A stretch of 64,000 bases of DNA from positions 1-64,000 of the forward strand of contig JAFZXE010000029.1 of the NCBI GenBank assembly GCA_017616895.1. Direction: 5' to 3'. The notes under the pieces are model-generated. The model saw only the letters and a list, made by a program, of their open reading frames with translations, did not search any database and was not told the origin of the DNA. Below are positions 29,212-37,376 of the stretch, in pieces (within the stretch, counting starts at the first letter, position 1; each line of letters begins with the position of its first letter). The DNA comes from Bacteroidales bacterium. Its GTDB lineage: Bacteria; Bacteroidota; Bacteroidia; Bacteroidales; P3. Both the position numbers and the translations under genes were made by a program.

Positions 29212-29688
29212 TTACTCCTTTTCACGATCTAACTCCGCATAATAGGCTCTCAAAAAGATGTTCATCTCATCAACCACCCACTCCGGATTAATATCAGCGT
29301 CACCCTCAAACATAAACTCACCCTGGTTCGTATTCAAATAGACATATACTCGTGTCACTCTCATCATCTTAACCAGATATTCCTCCATTTTGTCAACGAC
29401 CGATTTGTCGGTTGGCAAACCTGTTGCCTGCACGTATGTTATCTGGGTACCTTCAGGATATGTCTTCGTTGCCGACACCTCAACAAATTTTACATACTCC
29501 ACCTTGCTGCTCCTTTCGCTTTTCGATTCTTTGCTCTGGGACATAGCAAATGTCGGCATCAACATAATCGCCACCATAAGCACAAGCCAGCTCAAAAGGC
29601 TCTTCCCATTTTTATTCATCACCGCAGCGTTCTGCTGTCCCAAAGTAGTGTTCTGTTTCATATTGTGTGTGTTATTTTTGTTTTCCAT
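29212..29688 (-). CDS. Small exported protein with an extended signal peptide
   Basis: A 158-residue protein whose leader has a polar stretch of about 30 residues before the hydrophobic core (SLLSWLVLMVAIMLMPTFAMSQ). After cleavage a mixed alpha/beta domain remains (EYVKFVEVSATKTYPEGTQ, YVYLNTNQGEFMFEGDADINPEWVVDEM). No family was recognised. It lies 49 bases upstream of the giant surface protein on the same strand, and its leader resembles that protein's leader, so the two are probably co-transcribed and co-exported. An accessory role for the large protein is possible but unproven. Confidence 0.65.
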   Translation of the reverse strand: MENKNNTHNMKQNTTLGQQNAAVMNKNGKSLLSWLVLMVAIMLMPTFAMSQSKESKSERSSKVEYVKFVEVSATKTYPEGTQITYVQATGLPTDKSVVDKMEEYLVKMMRVTRVYVYLNTNQGEFMFEGDADINPEWVVDEMNIFLRAYYAELDREKE

Positions 29689-29785
29689 TTGAATTACTAT
29701 ATATGATTAGCTGAACAATCATCCCGTCCTCAAATTCTCTGATTGCCACCATTTTGCTATCATAACGTACATTATCCCATCATAA

Positions 29786-29793
29786 CAAATATA
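29786..29793 (-). promoter_or_regulatory. TAnnTTTG -7 element for the 29688-18537 unit
   Basis: TATATTTG on the minus strand about 98 bases upstream of the small exported protein. It probably drives both that gene and the giant gene. Confidence 0.5.
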
Positions 29794-30029
29794 CGCATAA
29801 TTATATACAAAAGCAACAAAAACCACCTTAAAAAAATAAAAAATATCATACATCACTTAAATTCAATTATTTATACAACATTAAAATCCCACGCATTTTC
29901 TGGCATCCAGATTCAATCCTACTCAACCGTATTAAAAGTAAAACAGCCCCCATAACTCACTCATATAAACCTATTAACCAACAACTTGCTATTCTAATCC
30001 AATCAACTCCCGACATGGTACAAACAAAC

Positions 30030-30262
30030 CGGCGAGGATGTAAAACCAACGTAGGAGAAAAGTAGGAAAAAAGTAAGCCCAAGGTAAGGTCAGTATAAGG
30101 TCAGTACAAGGTCAGTATAAAACCAGTAAATATGGAATGTAGGTGAAATCTAGGAGAAAAGTAAAACAAAAGTAAAAGAACGGTAGAAGAAAAGTAAAAC
30201 AAAAGTAGGTGAAAAGTAAAACAAAGGTAAAAGAGAGGTAAAACGAAGGTGGGGAAAAGGTA
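30030..30262. repeat. 10-11-bp degenerate tandem repeat tract
   Basis: Units such as AAGGTCAGTAT (three in a row at about 30088-30120) and GTAAAACAAA / GGTAAAAGAGA. Reverse-complemented, part of it (CTCCTAGATTT, CACCTACATT) matches the tract at 33470-33600. Confidence 0.7.
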
Positions 30263-30338
30263 GAAGCGACACCTCGTTACTTATTAACTTTCATTACCTT
30301 ACGCCTAAACATCTTGGAACAAGCGAATGAACCTGAAA

Positions 30339-31619
30339 CTAAAAAACTTTCCCCTTGTCCTCACACTCATTCAAAAGCTCTGCTACCGATTTTTTCAGAA
30401 CCGGATGCCTGAACGACGGCACCAACTCCGCCAGCGGCTCCAAAACAAACCGCCTTAAATGCATCCTCAGATGCGGCACCGTCAAATCCTCCTCCTCTAT
30501 CACCCGACTGTCATAGAAAAGTATATCGATATCAATCGGCCGGGAGGAGTAATGTGAATTTTGAATTGTGAATTTTGAATTTTGAAGTGAGGCTTGAGAA
30601 TTTTGAATTTCGGATTTTGAATTTTGAAGTGACCCCTTACCACTGACTGGTGACCGCTGGCGACCGAGGCGCTTCTCTATCTGCATTATATTCTCCAACA
30701 CCTCTCTTGCCGAAAGCTCCGTATCCACGACCATACATCGGTTCAGGAAGTTGGGCACTGGATGGTCGAAGCCCCACGGTTCAGACTCGTAATCACGCGA
30801 CATTAAACACACCCGACCGACCGATTCGGCGATCATGTCGCAAGCCTTGTCCATCGTCTGCGAGACATCGCCCTGGTTGCCGCCCATGGAAAAGACTACG
30901 GTGTGAGATTTGAAAGGCCACTGTTTCGGAGTAATAGGATTATTCTGATTATGGATGACCAGATTATCTTCCAACATTTTCAGGAAAGTCCGCCTCGGCA
31001 TTTCCTTGGCTCCCAGCGATGCCAGATGCTTCGTCGGCTGCTGCGCGTCGATAAACCAGAAACCGTGCATCAAGCTGTATTCCACCAACTTCACAAACGC
31101 CACTTTCGAGGCGTCGCGCACCTTGTGAAACATCGACTCGCCCGAGAAAAACCGCCCCAACGACACCCCGTAAAGACCTCCTACCAGCTCTCCGTCGCAG
31201 AAGGTCTCAAACGAATGGGCAATCCCCATGCGATGCAACCTGCAGTAGGCCTCAATCATATCATCCGTTATCCAGGTGCCGTTCTGTCCCTCCCGCGACA
31301 CTTCAGCACAAGCTCTTATCACCTTCTCGAAACAGGTATCGACTTGAACCTCAAACCGTCCCGACTCGACCACTCGCCTCAAACTCTTAGAATACCTGAA
31401 CTCTTCAGGCAACAACACCATTCTCGGGTCGAGCGACCACCACAATATCGGCTCGCCTTCGTTATACCAAGGAAATATCCCCCTGCTGTAAGCCTCGATA
31501 AGCCTCTCTGGCGAGAGGTCGCCTCCTATAGCCAAAAGGCCCGGATAATAAGATTCCTGACCCTCAGCGTCGTGGGGGTCAGGAAACCAATAATTATCGT
31601 CGTAGAGTTGATAAACCAT
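30339..31619 (-). CDS. Fusion of leucyl/phenylalanyl-tRNA-protein transferase and HPPK
   Basis: A 426-residue protein. Residues about 1-230 are a complete Aat (YYPGLLAIGGDLSPERLIEAYSRGIFPWY, GGLYGVSLGRFFSGESMFH, FIDAQQPTKHLASLGAKEMPRRTF), which adds Leu or Phe to N-end-rule substrates. Residues about 240-426 are 2-amino-4-hydroxy-6-hydroxymethyldihydropteridine pyrophosphokinase, FolK (TVVFSMGGNQGD, NFLNRCMVVDT, RPIDIDILFY), a step in folate synthesis. There is no stop or restart between the halves. Within the FolK mobile loop, between GRQR and SRPIDIDIL, about 33 residues rich in QNSK are encoded by heptamer repeats where normal enzymes have a few residues. The fusion is unusual and could be real or lineage-specific. 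Confidence 0.87.
   Translation of the reverse strand: MVYQLYDDNYWFPDPHDAEGQESYYPGLLAIGGDLSPERLIEAYSRGIFPWYNEGEPILWWSLDPRMVLLPEEFRYSKSLRRVVESGRFEVQVDTCFEKVIRACAEVSREGQNGTWITDDMIEAYCRLHRMGIAHSFETFCDGELVGGLYGVSLGRFFSGESMFHKVRDASKVAFVKLVEYSLMHGFWFIDAQQPTKHLASLGAKEMPRRTFLKMLEDNLVIHNQNNPITPKQWPFKSHTVVFSMGGNQGDVSQTMDKACDMIAESVGRVCLMSRDYESEPWGFDHPVPNFLNRCMVVDTELSAREVLENIMQIEKRLGRQRSPVSGKGSLQNSKSEIQNSQASLQNSKFTIQNSHYSSRPIDIDILFYDSRVIEEEDLTVPHLRMHLRRFVLEPLAELVPSFRHPVLKKSVAELLNECEDKGKVF
30553..30660. repeat. Heptamer array inside the folK part of the fusion gene
   Basis: About twelve degenerate TTTTGAA-type units (30553-30632) are followed by TGACTGG/TGACCGC-type units (to about 30660). These are two different heptamer families joined in one in-frame insert. 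Confidence 0.85.
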
Positions 31620-31624
31620 ATCAA

Positions 31625-31682
31625 GTCATCACCTATAGGACTTATAAGACTTATAGGACCTATATGACCTACAAGCCCTCAA
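31625..31682. repeat. 9-bp repeat tract (GACTTATAG family)
   Basis: Four or five tandem nine-base units (GACTTATAA, GACTTATAG, GACCTATAT, GACCTACAA) lie between glnA and the Aat-FolK gene. A related tract lies at 55308-55384. Confidence 0.75.
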
Positions 31683-31689
31683 TATCTCA

Positions 31690-33195
31690 TCAACCGCAGT
31701 GCATAAAACGCTGCACCAACTCAAGCGTCTTCTCGGGGTCGTTGCCTATCTCTTGACGCAGGGTGCGGTCGTTATACGAGCGTAAATCTTTGATGATGCC
31801 ATCAATCAATGCGGGCGCAAAGATGCCTTTCTCCTCATAAATCTTGCGGTCTTTCTCAAGCAGGTCGGCGCTAGCGGCACAGCTGTCGGGCAGCACGGCA
31901 AGGCGTTTCAGCACCTCTTCGTGTTCGAAGATATTGACGCTCACATAGCGGTCTTTGGCATACTGCACGGCGTTCTCCATCTCAAACCCGTGACGGGCGG
32001 CAACGGTCATACCGGCAAGCAGCAGATACACGTTGGCCGAGCCGTCGGGCGTGCGCAATTCTATCGTCTGCTTATAGGTGAAATCGACTTCGCCGTCTTT
32101 CTCAAGCGGATTGCAATGTGCCATCATATTGCCGCTTCCCTTGCTCCATCCCAGCGGCACTCGCACCATCGCCGAGCGGTTTCTGTCGCCCCAGCAGATA
32201 TTCGTGGGAGCCTCCTGATGGGGCACCAGACGGAAATACGACGTGGGGTTGGTGTCGCCGAATGCTGTCAGCGAACCGGCCAAATCGAGTATTCCGGCAA
32301 TCGCCTTGTGTGCCGTTTCGGTAAGTCCGTTCTCGCCCACATACATGTTCTTTCCATCCTTGGTGATGCGGGTGTGTATATGCATACCGCTGCCGGCTTT
32401 GCCGACTGTAATCTTCGGTGCGAAAGTAACGGTAATACCGTACTCGTAACCCAGCTGTCGCATAATCCATTTAGCTATAACGAGCTGGTCGGCTGCGTCT
32501 TCGAGCGTGGTCGGCAGAAACTCTATCTCGTTCTGCTCATACATGGTGTCGCCTACGGTGAAGTTTCCCACCTCTGAGTGACCGTATTTGATAAGGCCGC
32601 CACATTCGGCAATAAGCTTCATCGCCTCAACGCGGAATTCCTCAAACTTGCAGAAGGGCTGCGATGCGTGATAGCCGCGCTGGTCGGCAGGAAGATACTC
32701 GTCATCCTTAGCTGCTATGACGTAGTACTCCAACTCGCCCATCACCTCGAACTCCATACCACCGGTCGCCTCACGGAAGGCCTTTCCGGCTTTCGCCAAA
32801 GTATATTCGGGGGCCATCTCAAACGGCTCGCCGTCTTTGGTGTAGAAGTTGCACAGAAGGTCCAACGTCGGTATCTCGGCAAATGGATCCAAAAATGCGG
32901 TGCGGAAACGCGGAATTACGTAAAGGTCGCTGCTGCCCGCCTCGAGGAACGGGAAAAGGCTCGAGCCGTCAACGCGCTCGCCCGAAGTCAGTATCTCGTC
33001 GGCATGGGCATAGCTGTGGATGACGAAGTTGAGTGTCTTCAAGCGTCCGTCGTGCGCCATGTAGCGGAACTTGATCATCTTGATATCGAAATGCTCGATA
33101 ACTCGCAGCATGTCGGCTTTAGTGAACTCCTTCATGGGCTTCTGCAGAAACTCCACCAACGGGTTCGGGTTCAGTTTTAGATTATCTTTGGTCAT
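31690..33195 (-). CDS. glnA: Glutamine synthetase
   Basis: A 501-residue enzyme with the catalytic-domain hallmarks GELEYYVI, GNFTVGDTMYEQNEIEF, GSGMHIHTR (ATP/ammonia site) and NRSAMVRVPLGW, plus ELRTPDGSANVYLLLAGM near the active site. It makes glutamine from glutamate, ammonia and ATP in the cytosol. The start at 33195 (MTKDNLKLNPNPL) is preferred; the longer reading to 33444 lacks family similarity and crosses the promoter element at 33245-33252. No adenylylation motif was identified with confidence. It stands alone on the minus strand. Confidence 0.93.
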   Translation of the reverse strand: MTKDNLKLNPNPLVEFLQKPMKEFTKADMLRVIEHFDIKMIKFRYMAHDGRLKTLNFVIHSYAHADEILTSGERVDGSSLFPFLEAGSSDLYVIPRFRTAFLDPFAEIPTLDLLCNFYTKDGEPFEMAPEYTLAKAGKAFREATGGMEFEVMGELEYYVIAAKDDEYLPADQRGYHASQPFCKFEEFRVEAMKLIAECGGLIKYGHSEVGNFTVGDTMYEQNEIEFLPTTLEDAADQLVIAKWIMRQLGYEYGITVTFAPKITVGKAGSGMHIHTRITKDGKNMYVGENGLTETAHKAIAGILDLAGSLTAFGDTNPTSYFRLVPHQEAPTNICWGDRNRSAMVRVPLGWSKGSGNMMAHCNPLEKDGEVDFTYKQTIELRTPDGSANVYLLLAGMTVAARHGFEMENAVQYAKDRYVSVNIFEHEEVLKRLAVLPDSCAASADLLEKDRKIYEEKGIFAPALIDGIIKDLRSYNDRTLRQEIGNDPEKTLELVQRFMHCG

Positions 33196-33244
33196 GATGT
33201 TTTGATATTTAATATAAATGTTTCCCTCGTCACATTTGGGAGTG

Positions 33245-33252
33245 CAAAGGTA
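33245..33252 (-). promoter_or_regulatory. TAnnTTTG -7 element for glnA
   Basis: TACCTTTG on the minus strand, about 50 bases before the glnA ATG. Confidence 0.6.
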
Positions 33253-33469
33253 CGATAATAAATTGAAAATTTGAAAACAAGAAGAGAAAAACATTCGACA
33301 AGGCATTAGCAGTGCCTCTTCGTGACGCTCACCATTGGTGATTCGGGGGAAAAACGAGGCGCGGCATGACTGTTTTTGTGGGAACAAAACAGGGGGTGTG
33401 ACGGCAGAAAAGGTGGGTTTGTCCCGGATTTGACCTAGTTTCATCCCACACGGTGAGAAAACAGCTCCT

Positions 33470-33600
33470 AGTTGCCGCCTAGATTTCTGTTAGTCGGCTC
33501 CTAGATTTGTCTTAGTTGGCTCCTACATTTCTCCTACGTAGTTCCTACATTTGTCTTAGCATAGTCTTAGTTTGGTCTTACTTGTTATGCACTTTTGTCT
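33470..33600. repeat. CTCCTAGATTT-type degenerate repeat tract
   Basis: About eight 10-11-bp units (CTCCTAGATTT, TGTCTTAGTTG, CTCCTACATTT, AGTCTTAGTTT) with slight variation. It shares units, in reverse complement, with 30030-30262. Confidence 0.7.
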
Positions 33601-33713
33601 AGGGTAGAGAGCAGGTAGAGAGCAGGCAGAAAGCACCTTGCTCCTAGATTTTTCCTAGAATACGGAAAAAAAATCTCGGAAAAGAGTCGTAAAAAAAATT
33701 ATAGCCCACCATA

Positions 33714-33877
33714 AGAAACTGTTTTGAATTTATTAAATGACAATATTACAGCCTTTTGCCGATGCTTTTTTACTATTTTTCGGTTACAATGCACCCACAT
33801 TGCGCTCTCAAAACAGTTAAAAAATCCCACAACAATAGACAATAATCTTATTCATCAATAAATTCAAATCAGTTTCT
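33714..33877. mobile_element. MITE-like inverted-repeat element A
   Basis: The 164-bp segment has terminal inverted repeats of 21 bp (AGAAACTG..TTGAATTTATT at both ends, 33714-33734 and 33857-33877) with two mismatches. Inside is GTTACAATG ... CATTGCGCTCTCAA, a small hairpin conserved in element B. It is non-coding. It may be a non-autonomous transposable element or a folded RNA element. Confidence 0.6.
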
Positions 33878-33887
33878 AATAAATTCG

Positions 33888-33895
33888 TATCTTTG
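33888..33895 (+). promoter_or_regulatory. TAnnTTTG -7 element between elements A and B
   Basis: TATCTTTG followed by CACC, about 210 bases before the pepP-like gene. Transcripts starting here would carry element B as a structured leader. Confidence 0.6.
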
Positions 33896-33910
33896 CACCG
33901 TGAATTACTC

Positions 33911-34076
33911 AGAAACTGTTTTTGATTTTAATTCAATGTTTTTCTTAAAGTATATGAGCGGCATCTTTTTCACCTTATTTCAGTTACAATGGACACCCAT
34001 TGCGCTTTCAATAAGCTGAAAAATCTGCTCACCCATATCCATAACAAAATTCATCAATTAAATCAAAACTGTTTCT
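33911..34076. mobile_element. MITE-like inverted-repeat element B
   Basis: A 166-bp relative of element A in the same orientation, with terminal inverted repeats (AGAAACTGTTTTTGATTTTA against AGAAACAGTTTTGATTTAAT). The internal hairpin CAATGG / CCATTG keeps pairing while its sequence differs from A. It lies between the promoter at 33888 and the aminopeptidase start. Confidence 0.6.
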
Positions 34077-34104
34077 AAACTGTCAATCAAAACACCATAT
34101 AACC

Positions 34105-35493
34105 ATGTTCAAAAAAGAGACCTACATCGCACGTCGCGAACAATTGCGCAAAGACGTAAAACACGGCATCATCATCATTCAGGGCAACCACGAGGCCCCC
34201 TGCAATTACAAGGACAACACCTACTGGTTCCGCCAGGACAGCACCTTCCTCTATTTCTTCGGCCTCCAGCGCGAAGACCTCGTCGGCGTGCTCGACTGCG
34301 ATACCGGCAAAGACTACCTCTTCGCCAACGACTACGACATCGACGACATCATCTGGACAGGCCCGCTGCCTAGCGTGAAGAAACTGGCCGCCAGCGTAGG
34401 CGTTAAGAACAGCGGCACCCTCGCCGAGCTGCAGGATTTCTGCTCCAACGCCGTAGGTCTCGGTCGCAAGGCTCACTACCTCCCGCCCTATCGTTCCGAC
34501 AACCAGCGTCAGCTCAGCTGCCTCCTGGGTATCAAATACGCCTCGGTGCCCATGTACGCCTCTCTCGACCTCATCAAAGCCTGCGTCAAACAGCGCAGCA
34601 TCAAGAGCGACGAGGAAATAGCCGAAATCGAGAAAGCCATCAACACCGCATACAACATGCATGTAAACGCCATGAAGCAAGCTATGCCTGGCCGTTATGA
34701 GTACGAGCTGGCTGGCATCATGGAAGGCGAAGCCTGGAAAGGCAACGGCCCCGTGAGCTTCCCCATCATCATGACCGTCCACGGAGAAACGCTCCACAAC
34801 CACGGCCACAACAACCGCCTGACCAAAGGCCGCATGCTGGTGATGGACGCTGGATGCGAGACAGCTATGAACTACTGCTCCGACATCACCCGCTCGGTGC
34901 CGGTAGGAGGAAAGTTCGACGCTCGTCAGAAAGCTATCTACGAAATTGTGCTGGCCGCTCAACTCGAAGCCATCCGCATCTCCCGTCCCGGCATCACCTA
35001 CAAAGAGGTGCACACCGAGGTGAGCAAAATCCTCGCTCAAGGCTACAAAGACCTTAAGATTCTCAAGGGCAACATCGACGATATAGTCGCCAACGGCGCC
35101 CACAGCCTCCTCATGCCTCACGGTCTCGGACACATGATGGGTCTCGACGTACACGATATGGAGAATTACGGCCAGATATACGTCGGCTACGACGAGCGCA
35201 CTCGTCCATCCGAGCAGTTCGGCCTCGGAAGCCTCCGTTGTGGCAGAAAACTCGAAAAAGGATTCGTGCTTACCGACGAACCAGGTTGCTACTTCATCCC
35301 CGCCCTCATCGACAAATGGCACGCTGAAGGCACCAACAAGAACTTCATCAACTTCAACGAATTGGAGAAATGGAAAGACTTCGGCGGCATCCGCATCGAG
35401 GATGACATCCTCATCACCGCTAAAGGCTGCCGCGTCCTAGGCAAACCCATTCCCAAGACCATAAAAGAAATCGAAGAAACAATGAGGGGTTAG
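34105..35493 (+). CDS. Xaa-Pro aminopeptidase (M24B family)
   Basis: A 462-residue enzyme with the N-terminal aminopeptidase-P domain (residues 1-170) and the pita-bread catalytic domain. Metal ligands are visible: D in LVMDAG, D in YCSDITRS, H in PHGLGHMMGLDVHD, E in TDEPGCY and E in GGIRIEDD. It removes N-terminal residues ahead of proline in the cytosol. The long 5' leader may contain inverted-repeat element B. The gene is followed after 58 bases by the nucleoside kinase gene on the same strand. Confidence 0.93.
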   Translation: MFKKETYIARREQLRKDVKHGIIIIQGNHEAPCNYKDNTYWFRQDSTFLYFFGLQREDLVGVLDCDTGKDYLFANDYDIDDIIWTGPLPSVKKLAASVGVKNSGTLAELQDFCSNAVGLGRKAHYLPPYRSDNQRQLSCLLGIKYASVPMYASLDLIKACVKQRSIKSDEEIAEIEKAINTAYNMHVNAMKQAMPGRYEYELAGIMEGEAWKGNGPVSFPIIMTVHGETLHNHGHNNRLTKGRMLVMDAGCETAMNYCSDITRSVPVGGKFDARQKAIYEIVLAAQLEAIRISRPGITYKEVHTEVSKILAQGYKDLKILKGNIDDIVANGAHSLLMPHGLGHMMGLDVHDMENYGQIYVGYDERTRPSEQFGLGSLRCGRKLEKGFVLTDEPGCYFIPALIDKWHAEGTNKNFINFNELEKWKDFGGIRIEDDILITAKGCRVLGKPIPKTIKEIEETMRG

Positions 35494-35551
35494 TTGTCAA
35501 AAGCCTTCTATCGTCAATTCACTTTTCTCTCCTCACAATTCACAATTATTC

Positions 35552-37219
35552 ATGAACACAATAGAAATCGTAATAGAGAACCTCGGCGAACGCCGCTACG
35601 TTGAGCAGGGCACAACACTCGCCGAACTTGTACGTCTGCTCGACGGACCTCTGTTGGAACAGACGGGCGGCAACCCGATACTCGGCGCTTTGGTGAACAA
35701 CAAGGTGGAGACCTTGCAATACCGTATATACAACCCGCGCACCATCGAGTTCTTCGACATCCGCAACCGCCACGGAAAACGAATGTTCCAAAACTCTCTC
35801 GGCTTCATGATGTACAAAGCCGTCAAAGACACCTACCCTGGCGCTCAACTGCATTTCGACCACTCGCTTCTTAACGGCACCTATTGCCGCATCGAGAACC
35901 TCGATGTTGACCACGCTACGGTGTGCAAAAACGTAAGCCACCGCATGTCGCAGATACAAGAGCAGGACCTGCCGTTCTCAAGTAAACTTATGCTGAAAGA
36001 GGACGCTCTGAAAATGATTTCGCAGGAAGACCTGCCTGAGACCTACCGTCTGCTCGAATCGCTCAAACAGCTCTATATCGAACTGCAGTTCATCGACCAC
36101 ACCGTACACAAAACAGCCGCTCCTTTGGTACCCTCTACTGGGTGTCTCACGGGATGGACATTGGAGCTCTTCGAGGATGGATACCTACTCAACATGCCCG
36201 AGCCAGAAATCAAATACCATTTCGACAAAGCCGATAAACTCTTCAACGTCTTCCAAGAACACCACAGCTGGGTAAAGCTACTGCGAATACCCACCATCAC
36301 CGACCTCAACACCATAATACGTGCCGGAGGCACCAACCAACTGGTGCAGGTAGCCGAAGCGTTGCACGAAAAGAAATATGCCGAGATAGCAGAGGAAATA
36401 CACAATCGCAGAGATAAAGTAAGACTTATTCTGCTGGCAGGTCCTTCATCATCTGGCAAAACAACGTCGTGTCGCCGTCTCAGCGTTCAACTCAACGTGC
36501 TAGGACACGACGTGAAGCAGATTTCGCTCGACGACTATTTCGTCAGCCGCGACCGTACTCCCAAACTGCCCAACGGCGAATATGATTTCGAAAGTGTTGA
36601 CGCACTCGATATCCCCCTGCTGAACGACCACCTGAAGAGACTCTTTAACGACGAGGAGGTGGAAATCCCGACTTTCGATTTTATCAAGGGCGATCCATAT
36701 TTCAGCGGAAAGAAACTCTCCCTTAAGCCAAAGAAACTCCTCATCATCGAAGGCATACATGCGTTGAACCCCAAACTCACAGCTCAGATTCCCGAAGAGA
36801 TGAAATTCAAAGTGTATGTATCTGCCCTAACCCAAGTTGCCATCGATGACCAAAACATCATACACTCAAGCGACAACCGACTCATACGCCGCATTGTGCG
36901 CGACAACAACTTCCGCGGATGGAACGCATACGAAACCCTCAAACGCTGGGACAACGTGCAGGCGGGTGAGCGAAAACATATCTTCCCTTATCAGGAAAAC
37001 GCCGACATGATGTTCAACAGTGCCCTGTTCTACGAGCTGGCTCTGCTGAAAACTTTCGCCGAGCCTCTGCTAAAACAGGTACCGGAAAACTGCAAGGAAT
37101 ATGCCGAAGCTTGTCGCCTGCTGAACTTCATAGAACTCATTGAGCCGATTGACCCCAAACACGTACCACCTACCTCGATAATGCGCGAATTCCTCGGCGG
37201 CAGCAGCTTTGAATACTAA
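35552..37219 (+). CDS. Nucleoside kinase with TGS/ThrRS-like N-terminal domains
   Basis: A 555-residue protein. The N-terminal about 270 residues resemble the TGS and editing-type domains of threonyl-tRNA synthetase (IEIVIENLGERRYVEQGTTLAELV; HFDHSLLNGTYCRIENL). The C-terminal half is a uridine-kinase/phosphoribulokinase-like P-loop kinase (LLAGPSSSGKTTSCRRL, SLDDYFVSRDRTPKLPNG, YDFESVDALD). This architecture is normal in Bacteroidetes and is usually annotated as nucleoside kinase. The substrate is not defined by sequence. Confidence 0.88.
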   Translation: MNTIEIVIENLGERRYVEQGTTLAELVRLLDGPLLEQTGGNPILGALVNNKVETLQYRIYNPRTIEFFDIRNRHGKRMFQNSLGFMMYKAVKDTYPGAQLHFDHSLLNGTYCRIENLDVDHATVCKNVSHRMSQIQEQDLPFSSKLMLKEDALKMISQEDLPETYRLLESLKQLYIELQFIDHTVHKTAAPLVPSTGCLTGWTLELFEDGYLLNMPEPEIKYHFDKADKLFNVFQEHHSWVKLLRIPTITDLNTIIRAGGTNQLVQVAEALHEKKYAEIAEEIHNRRDKVRLILLAGPSSSGKTTSCRRLSVQLNVLGHDVKQISLDDYFVSRDRTPKLPNGEYDFESVDALDIPLLNDHLKRLFNDEEVEIPTFDFIKGDPYFSGKKLSLKPKKLLIIEGIHALNPKLTAQIPEEMKFKVYVSALTQVAIDDQNIIHSSDNRLIRRIVRDNNFRGWNAYETLKRWDNVQAGERKHIFPYQENADMMFNSALFYELALLKTFAEPLLKQVPENCKEYAEACRLLNFIELIEPIDPKHVPPTSIMREFLGGSSFEY

Positions 37220-37232
37220 ATAGCAAAACAAT

Positions 37233-37337
37233 ATGTATTACGTACAATTCATTCTTCATTGGGCAGCTATCGGATTCCTTCTGTGGTTGCTCTACAAAGT
37301 GGTCTTAGCTTTCATCGACTGGCTAAAACGCCATTAA
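37233..37337 (+). CDS. 34-residue single-pass membrane peptide
   Basis: A short frame, MYYVQFILHWAAIGFLLWLL then YKVVLAFIDWLKRH, lies 13 bases after the nucleoside kinase stop and 39 bases before the CobW-family start. It is one hydrophobic helix of about 22 residues with a basic C-terminal end, so inner-membrane insertion is likely. No family was recognised. The position between two same-strand genes and the clean hydrophobic pattern support it, but chance cannot be excluded. Confidence 0.5.
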   Translation: MYYVQFILHWAAIGFLLWLLYKVVLAFIDWLKRH

Positions 37338-37363
37338 ACAACCAAGAACCTCCAACACTAAAG

Positions 37364-37371
37364 TAATTTTG
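37364..37371 (+). promoter_or_regulatory. TAnnTTTG -7 element abutting the CobW-family start
   Basis: TAATTTTG ends 5 bases before the ATG at 37377, so transcription would begin at or next to the start codon (near-leaderless mRNA). Confidence 0.6.
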
Positions 37372-37376
37372 CATTA

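Larger units (their letters stand above)
29689..30338. other. Intergenic region with promoter and repeats
   Basis: No convincing gene. 29786-29793 is a minus-strand TATATTTG element facing the exported-protein operon. 29800-30000 is AT-rich. 30030-30262 is a tract of degenerate 10-11-bp repeats. Confidence 0.6.
33196..33713. other. Intergenic region with glnA promoter and a repeat tract
   Basis: No gene. CAAAGGTA at 33245-33252 is the minus-strand TACCTTTG element for glnA. 33470-33600 holds degenerate units of the CTCCTAGATTT/CTCCTACATTT family. The rest has no recognised feature. Confidence 0.65.

Noticed and set aside
34087..35322. A 411-residue minus-strand frame over the aminopeptidase gene
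   Set aside because: It is an antisense shadow of a well-conserved M24 enzyme, with no start signal or family.
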